Assembly: GCA_013364255.1 (NCBI GenBank)
Contig: CP054936.1
Span: forward strand, 6,342,353 to 6,406,352
Source: Streptomyces seoulensis
Lineage (GTDB): Bacteria; Actinomycetota; Actinomycetes; Streptomycetales; Streptomycetaceae
Length of the DNA: 64,000 nt
Reading direction: 5' to 3'
Below are positions 1-7,929 of the stretch, one piece after another (the stretch's first letter is position 1; every line of letters starts with the position of its first letter). A model generated the notes under the pieces. The model searched no databases and had not been told where the DNA came from. It saw only the letters and a list, made by a program, of their open reading frames with translations. Position numbers and translations under genes: made by a program.

Positions 1-221
1 CGCTCATGCTACCTATCCTACCGCTGATGCCCTTTGGTGTGTGCCGGGTAACACCACGCAGACCCGGCGGGTTCGCCTGGTGGGAGAGGTGGTGGCTCGT
101 CGTGAACGCGAAGGGGAAGCGACCGCAGACCGTCGAAGGGGAGGACCGACGTGGGGCAAGCCGAACTCGGCACCGGAGCGATGTCGGCCAAGGCGCAGCG
201 CAGGGGATGGCCGTCGGAAGT

Positions 222-620
222 ATGGGCAATGAACTCGCTGCTGCGCTGATCAGAGCAATCCGTGAGCAGAGTGGTGCAGTCGAACGCGCGGGAGCCGTCC
301 CGGAATCACTCGCCCCGAGCCGGTACGCCTTCGCACTGGAGTACCTGGAAATGCGCCGGCCCTCATCGCGGCCAGGACGCGTAACGAAACGAGTGATGCG
401 CTCCGTGTCATCGCGCTGGCCATGCTCCGAGACCTGCGCGGCGGCCTCGCGCCCGCTCATGGACTTGCTGGATCCGCGCGTCATGCGATCTGTCCTGACC
501 GCCCTGCGATTCAAGCAGGACGGCACGGCGGCAGCCGCGGAGACCCAGCGTCACAAGCACAAGGTTCTGGTCCATGCCGTTCATTACGCGATGGAGCAGC
601 GCAAGCTCCCCGCTTCTGGG
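222..620 (+). pseudogene. Remnant of a tyrosine recombinase (phage/ICE integrase)
   Basis: Pieces of one protein can be read in two frames. Positions 222-352 encode a stretch rich in integrase-like residues (start MGNELAAALIRAIREQSG). Positions about 368-450 continue in another frame (AARTRNETSDALRVIALAML). About 455-615 return to the first frame with LLDPRVMRSVLTALRFKQDG and a helix ending HYAMEQRKLP. The last part resembles the core-binding (SAM-like) domain of Streptomyces integrases. The catalytic Arg/His/Tyr domain is not recognisable. At least two frameshifts and the missing C-terminus make this a pseudogene. It lies about 430 bp from the 3' end of a tRNA-Arg gene, a classical integration target, so it is probably a relic of an old insertion. 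The family call is from motif memory. Confidence 0.5.
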
Positions 621-995
621 AGTCGGCTGTCCTCGCGGTGTACCGGGTTGCCGTGGACTGGCGCTGTCCACCGCGGCGTTGTGGGTTCCCCAGGGCATCG
701 GCGAGCAACTCCTGGCACAAGAGGGCGCGATGGTGGCGACTGATCTCCTCCGTGAAGCCGAGCACTGGGCCGCGCCGGCCTCCGCCCTCCTCATGGCCCG
801 GGACCCGAATGGCTCTGCTGGCACGGCTTGATGGCTGATCGAGACTTCGTGACGCATATAGCCCCAGAAAGACAAACGCCCCCCGGATGTAGGTCATTGG
901 TGTTCCAAGCGATGGATCGCGATGAAACCGCTGGTCAGTGCCCCGATGGCAGCCACTCGCACAGAGTCAGGTGGGCCGTTGCTGTTCTGGCATGC
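621..995. other. Decayed spacer between integrase remnant and tRNA-Arg
   Basis: Only short out-of-frame open stretches are present and none has a recognisable domain or a good ribosome site. The stretch probably holds the eroded 3' end of the integrase and its old attachment region. I see no direct repeat of the tRNA 3' end here. Confidence 0.4.
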
Positions 996-1037
996 ACAAA
1001 AAAGGCCCTGACCGGCATTTCTGCTGGTCAGGGCCTT
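996..1037 (-). terminator. Intrinsic terminator of tRNA-Arg
   Basis: A 12-bp perfect stem (1002-1013 with 1026-1037) is followed on the minus strand by a run of six T. It sits 10 bases past the 3' end of the tRNA, in the correct orientation. Confidence 0.85.
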
Positions 1038-1046
1038 GATCCGGAG

Positions 1047-1118
1047 TGCCCCCGGCAGGATTCGAACCTGCGCACACGGCTCCGGAGGCCGTTGCTCTAT
1101 CCCCTGAGCTACGGGGGC
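1047..1118 (-). tRNA. tRNA-Arg (anticodon CCG)
   Basis: A full cloverleaf folds on the minus strand. The acceptor stem is GCCCCCG/CGGGGGC, the D stem GCTC/GAGC, the anticodon stem ACGGC/GCCGT with loop CTCCGGA, and the T loop TTCGAAT, with A as discriminator. The anticodon CCG reads the Arg codon CGG, common in high-G+C genomes. CCA is not encoded. A terminator follows directly and a promoter-like sequence lies about 40 bp upstream. The adjacent integrase remnant suggests the 3' end served as an attachment site. Confidence 0.95.
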
Positions 1119-1155
1119 GTGTCGGGTGCGGTGTTCGCGCCCGGCGACGAGTAGA

Positions 1156-1183
1156 ACACTACCAGCTCCGGTGGGGTGGTCAT
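1156..1183 (-). promoter_or_regulatory. Probable promoter of tRNA-Arg
   Basis: On the minus strand, ATGACC (1178-1183) and TAGTGT (1156-1161) are spaced by 16 bp, matching the TTGACN / TAGNNT pattern of principal-sigma promoters. Transcription would start near 1149, about 30 bases before the mature tRNA. Confidence 0.45.
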
Positions 1184-1377
1184 GAACGTTTACCGGGGCG
1201 GGGAGTGGTGCCTCGCCTCCGTGGTGGGCGGTGGGCTGCGTGGGCGGCCCGGTGTCCGGTCGTGTCCGTCCTCCGTGTGGAAGTGCCCGCGTCCACCTCC
1301 GTACCCCCCGTCCCCCGGACGGGGTGGAAGTGGGGAAAACCCGGACGCGACGGCCGGACTAGACCTACTCTCGAGTT

Positions 1378-1833
1378 GTGTCAGGCGCTTCGGGACGGGT
1401 GCTTGTTGTGGACGACAACAAGGTCATCCGGCAGCTGATCAGGGTCAATCTCGAGCTTGAGGGTCTCGAGGTCGTGACCGCGGCCGATGGTGCCGAGTGT
1501 CTGGATGTTATCCATCAGGTTCGGCCCGATGTCGTCACCCTCGACGTCGTCATGCCCCGGCTGGACGGCCTCTCCACCGCCGCCCAGCTCCGTGCCGACC
1601 CCCGTACCCGTGACCTTCCTCTCGCCATCGTCAGTGCCTGTAGTGAGCGTGAGGTCGAGGCGGGGGTCGGCGTCGGGGTCGACGCGTTCCTCGCCAAGCC
1701 CTTCGAGCCCGCGGAGCTGGTGCGCGTCGTGCTGGGGCTGGTCGAGGGGCGGGGGCGGCAGGCCGGCGCCGCCGGGGACGGCCCTTCCGGGCCCGGAGGG
1801 ACCGGGCGGTGGGCCGGGCGGCCCGGCGGCTGA
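1378..1833 (+). CDS. Stand-alone response-regulator receiver protein
   Basis: A 151-aa protein formed of one CheY-like receiver domain (residues 6-122) and a Gly/Ala/Pro-rich tail with no DNA-binding domain. The acidic pair is D12/D13, the phosphoacceptor D56 (in LDVVMP), the switch residue S86 and the conserved lysine K107 (in AKPF). It therefore has all residues for phosphotransfer but no output module, so it probably acts by protein-protein contact. The start is GTG. No Shine-Dalgarno sequence is visible just upstream, so the mRNA may be leaderless. No histidine kinase lies next to it. The same gene type precedes the nrtL-lysA-hom cluster in other Streptomyces (from memory). Confidence 0.85.
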   Translation: MSGASGRVLVVDDNKVIRQLIRVNLELEGLEVVTAADGAECLDVIHQVRPDVVTLDVVMPRLDGLSTAAQLRADPRTRDLPLAIVSACSEREVEAGVGVGVDAFLAKPFEPAELVRVVLGLVEGRGRQAGAAGDGPSGPGGTGRWAGRPGG

Positions 1834-1848
1834 TCCAGCCGACTCCCC

Positions 1849-1924
1849 CTGTCTCCGCCAGCACTTCCTGTCTCCGCCAGCGCCTCCGGTCTCCGCCAGC
1901 GCTTCCGGTCTCCGTCGGCACCCC
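1849..1924. repeat. Four imperfect 19-bp tandem repeats
   Basis: Units at 1849-1867, 1868-1886, 1887-1905 and 1906-1924 share the core TCTCCGCCAGC. Units 1-3 differ by only a few bases, unit 4 by more. The array lies in the 279-bp gap between the receiver gene and nrtL and encodes nothing recognisable. Confidence 0.7.
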
Positions 1925-2112
1925 CAGTCCTCGGCGGGCCTTTCAGTCCTCGACGGGTCTCACGGATCCCGTTCAGCTTCCGGCGGATTCCGGCTCCGGA
2001 GGCCCCTCCGGGGCCCGTGCGTCAGTAACCAGAAGTATCCGAACGTCCACATGCCGATACCCCGGCCAAATCCACTCGCCTACCCACCCCCCTCCTCCCC
2101 TACGCTTGTCCC

Positions 2113-3255
2113 GTGACCCCCGTCGAGCTCTCCCGCACCGTGCTGCACGCGGTGCGTCGCGCTGTCGACGTGGGGGAGCTGAGCGTCGCCGTGCCGGAGC
2201 GCGTCCGTGTGACCCCGCCCGGGCCCGGCGGATGCGGTGACTACGCCACCAACGTCGCCCTCCAGCTCGCCCGCCCCGCCGGGCAGCCCGCCCTCCGTGT
2301 CGCCGACGTACTCCGCGCCCACCTCCTCGGCCTCGACGGCATCCACGACGTCTCCGTCACCGGGCCCGGGTTCCTCAACATCAGCCTCCGCGAGGCCCAC
2401 GCCGACGCGGGGGCCCGGCGGCTCGTCGAGGAGATCCTCCGCCGCGGGGAGCGGTACGGGCACCGTGAGCACGCCGGCCCCGGCGCCGAGCCCCAGGCCG
2501 TCGTCCACGTGCGCTGCCCCCGCGAACCCCGCGCCCTCGTCCACGCCGACGTCGTCGCGCGGCTCCTCCGCGCGACCCGCACCACCCCCACCGCCGTCCG
2601 CGTCACCCGCACCGGCCCGCCCCCGCCCCCCGCCACGCCCGGGTGGGCGGACCTCCTCGCCGTCACCGACGACGAAGCCGCCGAGGCCACCGACGCCGCT
2701 GCCACCCTCGACGCGGACCGCGCCGCCCCCGTCGACATCCGCCCCGAGACCGTCGACATCCGCCCCACCCCCGCCCTCGGCGACCTCCTCGCGCTCGGGC
2801 CCGACGCCGCCCGCTGGGCCCTGCTGCATCCCGCGCCGCACGACCGGCCGAGGGCCGACCCCGCGTACCTCGTCCAGCGCGAGAGCAACCCCCTCTTCCG
2901 CGTCCGGTACGCCCACGCCCGCACCCGCGCCCTGCTGCGCAACGCCGCCGATCTCGGCTTCGGACCCGAACCCGGGCCCCTCGACCGGCCGGAGGCGGCC
3001 ACGCTGCTCACCGTCCTCGCCGATCACCCCCGCGTCCTCGACCGCGCCGCCACGCACCACGCGCCCGACGCTCTCGCCCGGCACCTCGTCACCGTCGCCG
3101 ATGCCGCCCTGCCCTGCCTCCTGACCGTGCTGCCGCTCGGCGAGGAGAAACCCTCGGCCGCCCACCGCGCCCGGCTCGCCCTCGCCGAAGCCGCCGGGAC
3201 GGTGCTGGCCGGCGGCCTGTCCCTGCTCGGCATCGACGCACCCGACCACCTCTGA
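2113..3255 (+). CDS. nrtL: Arginyl-tRNA-synthetase-like protein (DALR domain, no catalytic core)
   Basis: A 380-aa protein. Residues 1-105 resemble the ArgS N-terminal add-in domain (GDYATNVALQLARPAG, then GPGFLNISL). Residues about 245-380 resemble the ArgS DALR anticodon-binding domain, with RYAHARTRALLRNA inside. The catalytic Rossmann domain between them is cut to about 130 residues. Where ArgS has its HVGH/HIGH signature this protein has only a vestige (PREPRALVHADVV), and no KMSKS motif is visible. It is therefore very unlikely to charge tRNA by itself. ArgS itself is usually about 550-590 aa. The gene sits about 25 bp before lysA and may be co-transcribed. The symbol nrtL is the name I remember for this gene upstream of lysA in Streptomyces. 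Confidence 0.8.
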   Translation: MTPVELSRTVLHAVRRAVDVGELSVAVPERVRVTPPGPGGCGDYATNVALQLARPAGQPALRVADVLRAHLLGLDGIHDVSVTGPGFLNISLREAHADAGARRLVEEILRRGERYGHREHAGPGAEPQAVVHVRCPREPRALVHADVVARLLRATRTTPTAVRVTRTGPPPPPATPGWADLLAVTDDEAAEATDAAATLDADRAAPVDIRPETVDIRPTPALGDLLALGPDAARWALLHPAPHDRPRADPAYLVQRESNPLFRVRYAHARTRALLRNAADLGFGPEPGPLDRPEAATLLTVLADHPRVLDRAATHHAPDALARHLVTVADAALPCLLTVLPLGEEKPSAAHRARLALAEAAGTVLAGGLSLLGIDAPDHL

Positions 3256-3279
3256 GAGAGTCCAGAGAGACACACCGAC

Positions 3280-4671
3280 ATGAGCCGTTCCGCACACCCC
3301 GCCGGGCCCCGTCACGCCGATGTCCTGCCCGAAGGCCATTACGCGGCCCCGCCCGCCGACCTCAACACCCTCGACCCCAAGGTGTGGGCGCAGACCGTCG
3401 AGAGGGGGGCGGACGGCGTCGTGACCGTCGGCGGCATCCCCGTCACCCGGATCGCCGAGGAGTTCGGCACCCCGGCGTACGTCCTGGACGAGGCCGACTT
3501 CCGCGCCCGCGCCCGCGCCTGGCGCGACGCCTTCGGACAGGACGCCGACGTCTTCTACGCCGGCAAGGCGTTCCTCTCCCGCGCCGTCGTGCGCTGGCTC
3601 GACGAGGAGGGGCTCAACCTCGACGTCTGCTCCGGCACCGAACTGGCCACCGCGCTCTCCGCCGGGATGCCCGCGGACCGCATCGCCTTCCACGGCAACA
3701 ACAAGTCCGCGGCGGAGATCGAGCGGGCCGTGCACGCGGGGGTCGGGCGGATCGTGCTCGACTCCTTCCAGGAGATCGTCCGCGTCGCGCACATCGCCCA
3801 GTCGCTCGGACGGCGGCAGCGGGTGCAGATCCGTATCACCGTCGGCGTCGAGGCGCACACCCACGAGTTCATCGCCACCGCGCACGAGGACCAGAAGTTC
3901 GGCATCCCGCTGGCCGGCGGGCAGGCCGCCGAGGCCGTACGGCGGGCCCTGCGGCTGGACGGGCTCGAACTCATCGGCATCCACAGCCACATCGGCTCGC
4001 AGATCTTCGACATGTCGGGCTTCGAGGTCGCCGCCCACCGCGTCGTCGGACTGCTGAAGGACATCCGCGACGAGCACGGCGTCGAGCTGCCCGAGATCGA
4101 CCTCGGCGGCGGGCTCGGCATCGCGTACACCAGCGACGACGACCCGCGCGAGCCGCACGAGATCGCCAAGGCGCTCACCGAGATCGTCAGCCGTGAGTGC
4201 GAGGCCGCCAAGCTGCGCACGCCCCGCATCTCGGTCGAGCCCGGGCGCGCCGTCGTCGGCCCCACCGCCTTCACGCTCTACGAGGTCGGCACCGTCAAGC
4301 CGCTGGACGGGCTGCGCACGTACGTCTCCGTCGACGGCGGCATGTCGGACAACATCCGCACCGCGCTCTACGACGCCGAGTACAGCGTCGCGCTGGTCTC
4401 CCGCACCTCCGACGCCGAGCCGATGCTCGTCCGCGTCGTCGGCAAGCACTGCGAGAGCGGCGACATCGTCGTGAAGGACGCCTTCCTGCCCGCCGACCTC
4501 GCCCCCGGCGACCTCATCGCCGTGCCCGCGACCGGCGCGTACTGCCGTTCCATGGCGAGCAACTACAACCACGCGCTGCGCCCACCGGTGCTCGCCGTCG
4601 CCGACGGCGAGGCCCGGGTGATCGTCCGCCGGGAGACGGAGGACGACCTCCTGCGCCTCGACGTCGGATGA
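3280..4671 (+). CDS. lysA: Diaminopimelate decarboxylase
   Basis: A 463-aa PLP enzyme of the alanine-racemase/ornithine-decarboxylase fold III family. It decarboxylates meso-diaminopimelate to L-lysine, the last step of lysine synthesis. K96 in FYAGKAFLS is the PLP lysine. HSHIGSQ, the glycine-rich phosphate-binding motif LGGGLGIAY and VEPGRAVVG follow in the usual order, and the C-terminal CESGD motif supplies the second-subunit active-site cysteine. The length is normal for actinobacteria. The ATG start follows a purine-rich stretch 24 bp after nrtL. It is the first clear member of the lysA-hom-thrC-thrB cluster. Confidence 0.97.
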   Translation: MSRSAHPAGPRHADVLPEGHYAAPPADLNTLDPKVWAQTVERGADGVVTVGGIPVTRIAEEFGTPAYVLDEADFRARARAWRDAFGQDADVFYAGKAFLSRAVVRWLDEEGLNLDVCSGTELATALSAGMPADRIAFHGNNKSAAEIERAVHAGVGRIVLDSFQEIVRVAHIAQSLGRRQRVQIRITVGVEAHTHEFIATAHEDQKFGIPLAGGQAAEAVRRALRLDGLELIGIHSHIGSQIFDMSGFEVAAHRVVGLLKDIRDEHGVELPEIDLGGGLGIAYTSDDDPREPHEIAKALTEIVSRECEAAKLRTPRISVEPGRAVVGPTAFTLYEVGTVKPLDGLRTYVSVDGGMSDNIRTALYDAEYSVALVSRTSDAEPMLVRVVGKHCESGDIVVKDAFLPADLAPGDLIAVPATGAYCRSMASNYNHALRPPVLAVADGEARVIVRRETEDDLLRLDVG

Positions 4672-4862
4672 CCGAAGGGGACACCCCCCCCCGACACCCC
4701 AGACACCCGCGACACCCGCGGTACCGCGCGGCGCCGGAAGATCTCCGTTTTCCGGCCCGGCGAAAATGAAATAAACGTCTCACGATCCGGACAAATGACA
4801 GAAACGCCGGTCCGGTGAGTGAGACTGGTCGAACCGTAGACGGTATGAGGAAACGAGGTCGG

Positions 4863-6155
4863 ATGATGCGTACGCGTCCGCTGAAGGTGGCGCTGCTGGG
4901 CTGTGGGGTCGTCGGCTCAGAGGTGGCGCGCATCATGACGACGCACGCCGACGACCTCGCCGCCCGGATCGGCGCCCCGGTGGAGCTGGCGGGCGTGGCG
5001 GTCCGCCGGCCCGCCAAGGTGCGCGCGGGCATCGACCCGGCCCTCGTCACCACCGACGCCACCGCCCTCGTCAAACGCGGCGACATCGACGTCGTGGTCG
5101 AGGTGATCGGCGGCATCGAGCCGGCCCGTACGCTCATCGCCACCGCCTTCGAGCACGGCGCCTCCGTCGTCTCCGCCAACAAGGCCCTGCTCGCCCAGGA
5201 CGGCGCCGCCCTGCACGCCGCCGCCGGCGAGCACGGCCGCGACCTCTACTACGAGGCCGCCGTCGCCGGCGCCATCCCGCTGATCCGGCCGCTGCGCGAG
5301 TCCCTCGCCGGCGACAAGGTCAACCGGGTGCTCGGCATCGTCAACGGCACCACGAACTTCATCCTCGACAAGATGGACTCCACCGGCGCCGGCTACCAGG
5401 AGGCCCTGGACGAGGCCACCGCGCTCGGATACGCCGAGGCCGACCCGACCGCCGACGTCGAGGGCTTCGACGCCGCCGCCAAGGCCGCCATCCTCGCCGG
5501 GATCGCCTTCCACACCCGGGTACGCCTCGACGACGTGTACCGCGAGGGCATGACCGAGGTCACCGCGGCCGACTTCGCCTCCGCCAAGGAGATGGGCTGC
5601 ACCATCAAGCTGCTCGCCATCTGCGAGCGGGCCGCCGACGGCGCCTCCGTCACCGCGCGCGTGCACCCCGCGATGATCCCGCTCAGCCATCCGCTGGCCT
5701 CGGTGCGCGGCGCGTACAACGCCGTCTTCGTGGAGTCGGACGCCGCGGGCCAGCTGATGTTCTACGGGCCCGGCGCCGGCGGTTCGCCGACCGCCTCCGC
5801 CGTCCTCGGCGACCTCGTCGCGGTCTGCCGCAACCGGCTCAACGGGACCACCGGACCCGGCGAGTCGGCGTACGCGGCGCTGCCCGTCTCGCCCATGGGC
5901 GACGTCGTCACGCGCTACCACATCAGCCTGGACGTCGCCGACAAACCGGGCGTCCTGGCCCAGGTCGCCACCGTGTTCGCCGAGCACGGCGTGTCCATCG
6001 ACACCGTCCGTCAGCAGGGCAAGGACGGCGAGGCCTCCCTCGTCGTCGTCACCCATCGAGCGTCCGACGCCGCCCTCACCGGCACCGTCGAGGCGCTGCG
6101 CAGCCTCGACACCGTGCGGGGCGTCGCCAGCATCATGCGGGTTGAAGGAGAGTAA
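4863..6155 (+). CDS. hom: Homoserine dehydrogenase with ACT domain
   Basis: A 430-aa enzyme that reduces aspartate semialdehyde to homoserine with NAD(P)H, the branch point to threonine and methionine. The Rossmann motif LLGCGVVGSE is at residues 10-19. SANKALLAQDG, the catalytic region around YYEAAVAGAIPLI, and NGTTNFIL are all present. A C-terminal ACT domain (about residues 350-430) normally gives threonine feedback inhibition. An in-frame ATG exists at 4815, but the ATG at 4863 (another follows at 4866) has the AACGAGG-type ribosome site and gives the usual family length. It is separated from lysA by 190 bp holding ACACCC repeats and a weak hairpin, and is 6 bp before thrC. Confidence 0.96.
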   Translation: MMRTRPLKVALLGCGVVGSEVARIMTTHADDLAARIGAPVELAGVAVRRPAKVRAGIDPALVTTDATALVKRGDIDVVVEVIGGIEPARTLIATAFEHGASVVSANKALLAQDGAALHAAAGEHGRDLYYEAAVAGAIPLIRPLRESLAGDKVNRVLGIVNGTTNFILDKMDSTGAGYQEALDEATALGYAEADPTADVEGFDAAAKAAILAGIAFHTRVRLDDVYREGMTEVTAADFASAKEMGCTIKLLAICERAADGASVTARVHPAMIPLSHPLASVRGAYNAVFVESDAAGQLMFYGPGAGGSPTASAVLGDLVAVCRNRLNGTTGPGESAYAALPVSPMGDVVTRYHISLDVADKPGVLAQVATVFAEHGVSIDTVRQQGKDGEASLVVVTHRASDAALTGTVEALRSLDTVRGVASIMRVEGE

Positions 6156-6161
6156 CCAGCA

Positions 6162-7220
6162 ATGACCCACCAGTGGCGCGGCATCATCGAGGAGTACCGG
6201 GACCGGCTGCCGGTGTCCGACGGCACGCCGGTCGTGACGCTCCGCGAGGGCGGTACGCCCCTCGTCCCCGCGCAGGTGCTCTCCGAGCGCACCGGCTGCG
6301 AGGTCCACCTCAAGGTCGAGGGCGCGAACCCGACCGGGTCCTTCAAGGACCGCGGCATGACCATGGCGATCAGCAAAGCGAAGGAGGAGGGCGCCAAGGC
6401 GGTCATCTGCGCCTCCACCGGCAACACCTCCGCCTCCGCCGCCGCCTACGCCGTGCGGGCCGGGATGGTCTCCGCCGTGCTCGTGCCGCAGGGCAAGATC
6501 GCGCTCGGCAAGATGGGCCAGGCCCTCGTGCACGGCGCGAAGATCCTCCAGGTCGACGGCAACTTCGACGACTGCCTCACGCTCGCCCGCTCGCTCAGCG
6601 ACAACTACCCCGTGGCGCTGGTGAATTCGGTGAACCCGGTGCGGATCGAGGGGCAGAAGACGGCCGCCTTCGAGATCGTCGACATGCTCGGCGACGCCCC
6701 CGACATCCACGTCCTGCCGGTCGGCAACGCGGGCAACATCACCGCGTACTGGAAGGGGTACCGGGAGTACGCCGCCGACGGCATCGCCACGAAGACGCCC
6801 CGCATGTGGGGCTTCCAGGCCGCCGGCAGCGCCCCGATCGTGCGCGGCGAGGTGGTCAAGGACCCCTCGACCATCGCCACCGCCATCCGCATCGGCAACC
6901 CGGCCTCGTGGACGTACGCGCTGGCCGCGCGGGACGAGTCCGGCGGCGCCATCGACGAGGTGACGGACCGTGAGATCCTGCGCGCCTACCGGCTGTTGGC
7001 CGCGCAGGAGGGCGTCTTCGTCGAGCCGGCGTCGGCCGCGTCCGTCGCCGGCCTGCTGAAGGCCGCCGAGCAGGGCAAGGTCGACCCGGGCCAGCGGATC
7101 GTGTGCACCGTCACCGGCAACGGCCTCAAGGACCCCGACTGGGCCGTCGCCGGCGCCCCGCAGCCGGTCACCGTCCCGGTCGACGCGGCCACGGCAGCGG
7201 AGCGGCTGGGCCTGGCCTGA
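6162..7220 (+). CDS. thrC: Threonine synthase
   Basis: A 352-aa fold II PLP enzyme that converts O-phosphohomoserine and water to threonine and phosphate. The PLP lysine is K62 in NPTGSFKDRGMT. The STGNTSASAAAYA loop binds substrate, and the glycine-rich phosphate-cradle motif LPVGNAGNI is present. The ribosome site GAAGGAGAG lies 10 bp before the ATG. The 6-bp gap to hom implies one transcript. Length is typical for the short actinobacterial class. Confidence 0.97.
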   Translation: MTHQWRGIIEEYRDRLPVSDGTPVVTLREGGTPLVPAQVLSERTGCEVHLKVEGANPTGSFKDRGMTMAISKAKEEGAKAVICASTGNTSASAAAYAVRAGMVSAVLVPQGKIALGKMGQALVHGAKILQVDGNFDDCLTLARSLSDNYPVALVNSVNPVRIEGQKTAAFEIVDMLGDAPDIHVLPVGNAGNITAYWKGYREYAADGIATKTPRMWGFQAAGSAPIVRGEVVKDPSTIATAIRIGNPASWTYALAARDESGGAIDEVTDREILRAYRLLAAQEGVFVEPASAASVAGLLKAAEQGKVDPGQRIVCTVTGNGLKDPDWAVAGAPQPVTVPVDAATAAERLGLA

Positions 7221-7226
7221 TCCGGC

Positions 7227-7264
7227 CCGACGGCTCCGGACGGCCCGCCGCCCGGAGCCGTCGG
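7227..7264 (+). terminator. Hairpin after thrC
   Basis: A perfect 13-bp stem (7227-7239 with 7252-7264) starts 6 bp after the thrC stop. It has no T-run, as is common for Streptomyces terminators. It would separate lysA-hom-thrC from thrB. Confidence 0.5.
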
Positions 7265-7340
7265 CCCCGTGCCCGCCGTACGCGACGGCAGGGCTCCGTC
7301 CGGCGCACTCGTGCAGGCGGCGCGCGGTGCACTCCGTGCC

Positions 7341-7436
7341 CCCGCCGAACCACGGCCCGCACCCGCACCCCCCGGCACAATCGGCCCGCCCCCGCCGAAC
7401 CACGGTCCGCACCCGCCCCCCGGCACAACCGGCCCG
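7341..7436. repeat. Two tandem copies of a 46-50 bp unit
   Basis: Unit 1 (7341-7390) and unit 2 (7391-7436) both begin CCCGCCGAACCACGG and both end in CAATCGGCCCG or CAACCGGCCCG. They differ by a few substitutions and one short indel. They lie immediately upstream of the large dyad element. Confidence 0.75.
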
Positions 7437-7452
7437 GAGCCGCCGGACGGAC

Positions 7453-7579
7453 GGGAGCGGGCCGTGGTGGTGCGTGCAATGCCCGCCGCGTACTGCGGTC
7501 CCTCCTGACCTCAGCGCATGAGACTCAGGGCCGTATGTCCGTGTGCGGCGGGCTGCACGCACCACCACGGCCCCGACCC
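7453..7579. repeat. Large dyad element, copy 1
   Basis: The outer arms form a 20-bp perfect stem (core GCCGTGGTGGTGCGTGCA on the left), then a 2-nt AT bulge on the left side, then a further 9-bp stem GCCCGCCGC, closing a loop of about 65 nt with partial pairing. Copy 2 at 58273-58398 has the same architecture, the same bulge and the same orientation. Between copies the pair at 7476/7556 (G-C) becomes 58296/58375 (C-G), a compensatory change. The function is unknown; it could be a structured RNA, a protein-binding cruciform or a miniature mobile element. Confidence 0.85.
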
Positions 7580-7849
7580 ACCACGCACCCCAGGCGCGAC
7601 GGCGCCCGACCGAACCGCGCCGTGCACCTCCGCCACCCTCACTGACCTCCCCTCCAGGGACGCCGTGCGAGGGTGCACGGGGGGCAGGCGACACGCATCG
7701 TGCGCCTCCTGTGCGCCCTATGTCGCGGCAGAACCTTCCTTCGATAGGCTGTACTGAACCCGCCCGCCGCATATGCCCCGCATGGCGCGCGGCACCGCGC
7801 CGTCCCCGCGGTCGCGGCCCCCGGGTCCTCACGTCCCTGTCGAACGTCA

Positions 7850-7898
7850 GCCGAATGTCGGTCGAATGTCCGTCGGATGCCCTCGAACGACATTCGGC
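7850..7898. promoter_or_regulatory. Inverted repeat upstream of thrB
   Basis: Arms GCCGAATGTCG (7850-7860) and CGACATTCGGC (7888-7898) are perfect inverses. A further near copy, TCGAATGTCC, lies between them at 7862-7871. The repeat ends 31 bp before the thrB start, suitable for an operator or an mRNA structure. No known regulator is recognised. Confidence 0.5.
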
Positions 7899-7929
7899 CA
7901 CCACGCAGCTCAAGGAGAGTCAACGAGCG

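Larger units (their letters stand above)
7221..7929. other. 709-bp thrC-thrB intergenic region
   Basis: The gap holds, in order, the thrC hairpin, two tandem 46-50 bp repeats, a 127-bp dyad element also found at 58273, and an 11-bp inverted repeat just before thrB. No convincing coding sequence is present, although GC-rich open frames cross it. It is far longer than the other gaps in this pathway cluster. Confidence 0.7.

Noticed and set aside
1176..1460. Short plus-strand frame before the receiver gene
   Set aside because: No ribosome site, no family, and it overlaps the receiver start in another frame.
2080..4572. An 830-codon minus-strand frame across nrtL and lysA
   Set aside because: Antisense to conserved enzymes, low complexity, no motifs.
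7453..7579. Dyad element as a simple terminator
   Set aside because: It is 230 bp past the thrC stop, has a large loop and has a covarying second copy elsewhere not placed directly behind a gene in the same sense.
7543..7929. Upstream extension of thrB
   Set aside because: It would add 129 residues across the dyad element; the homoserine kinase domain and ribosome site begin at 7930.
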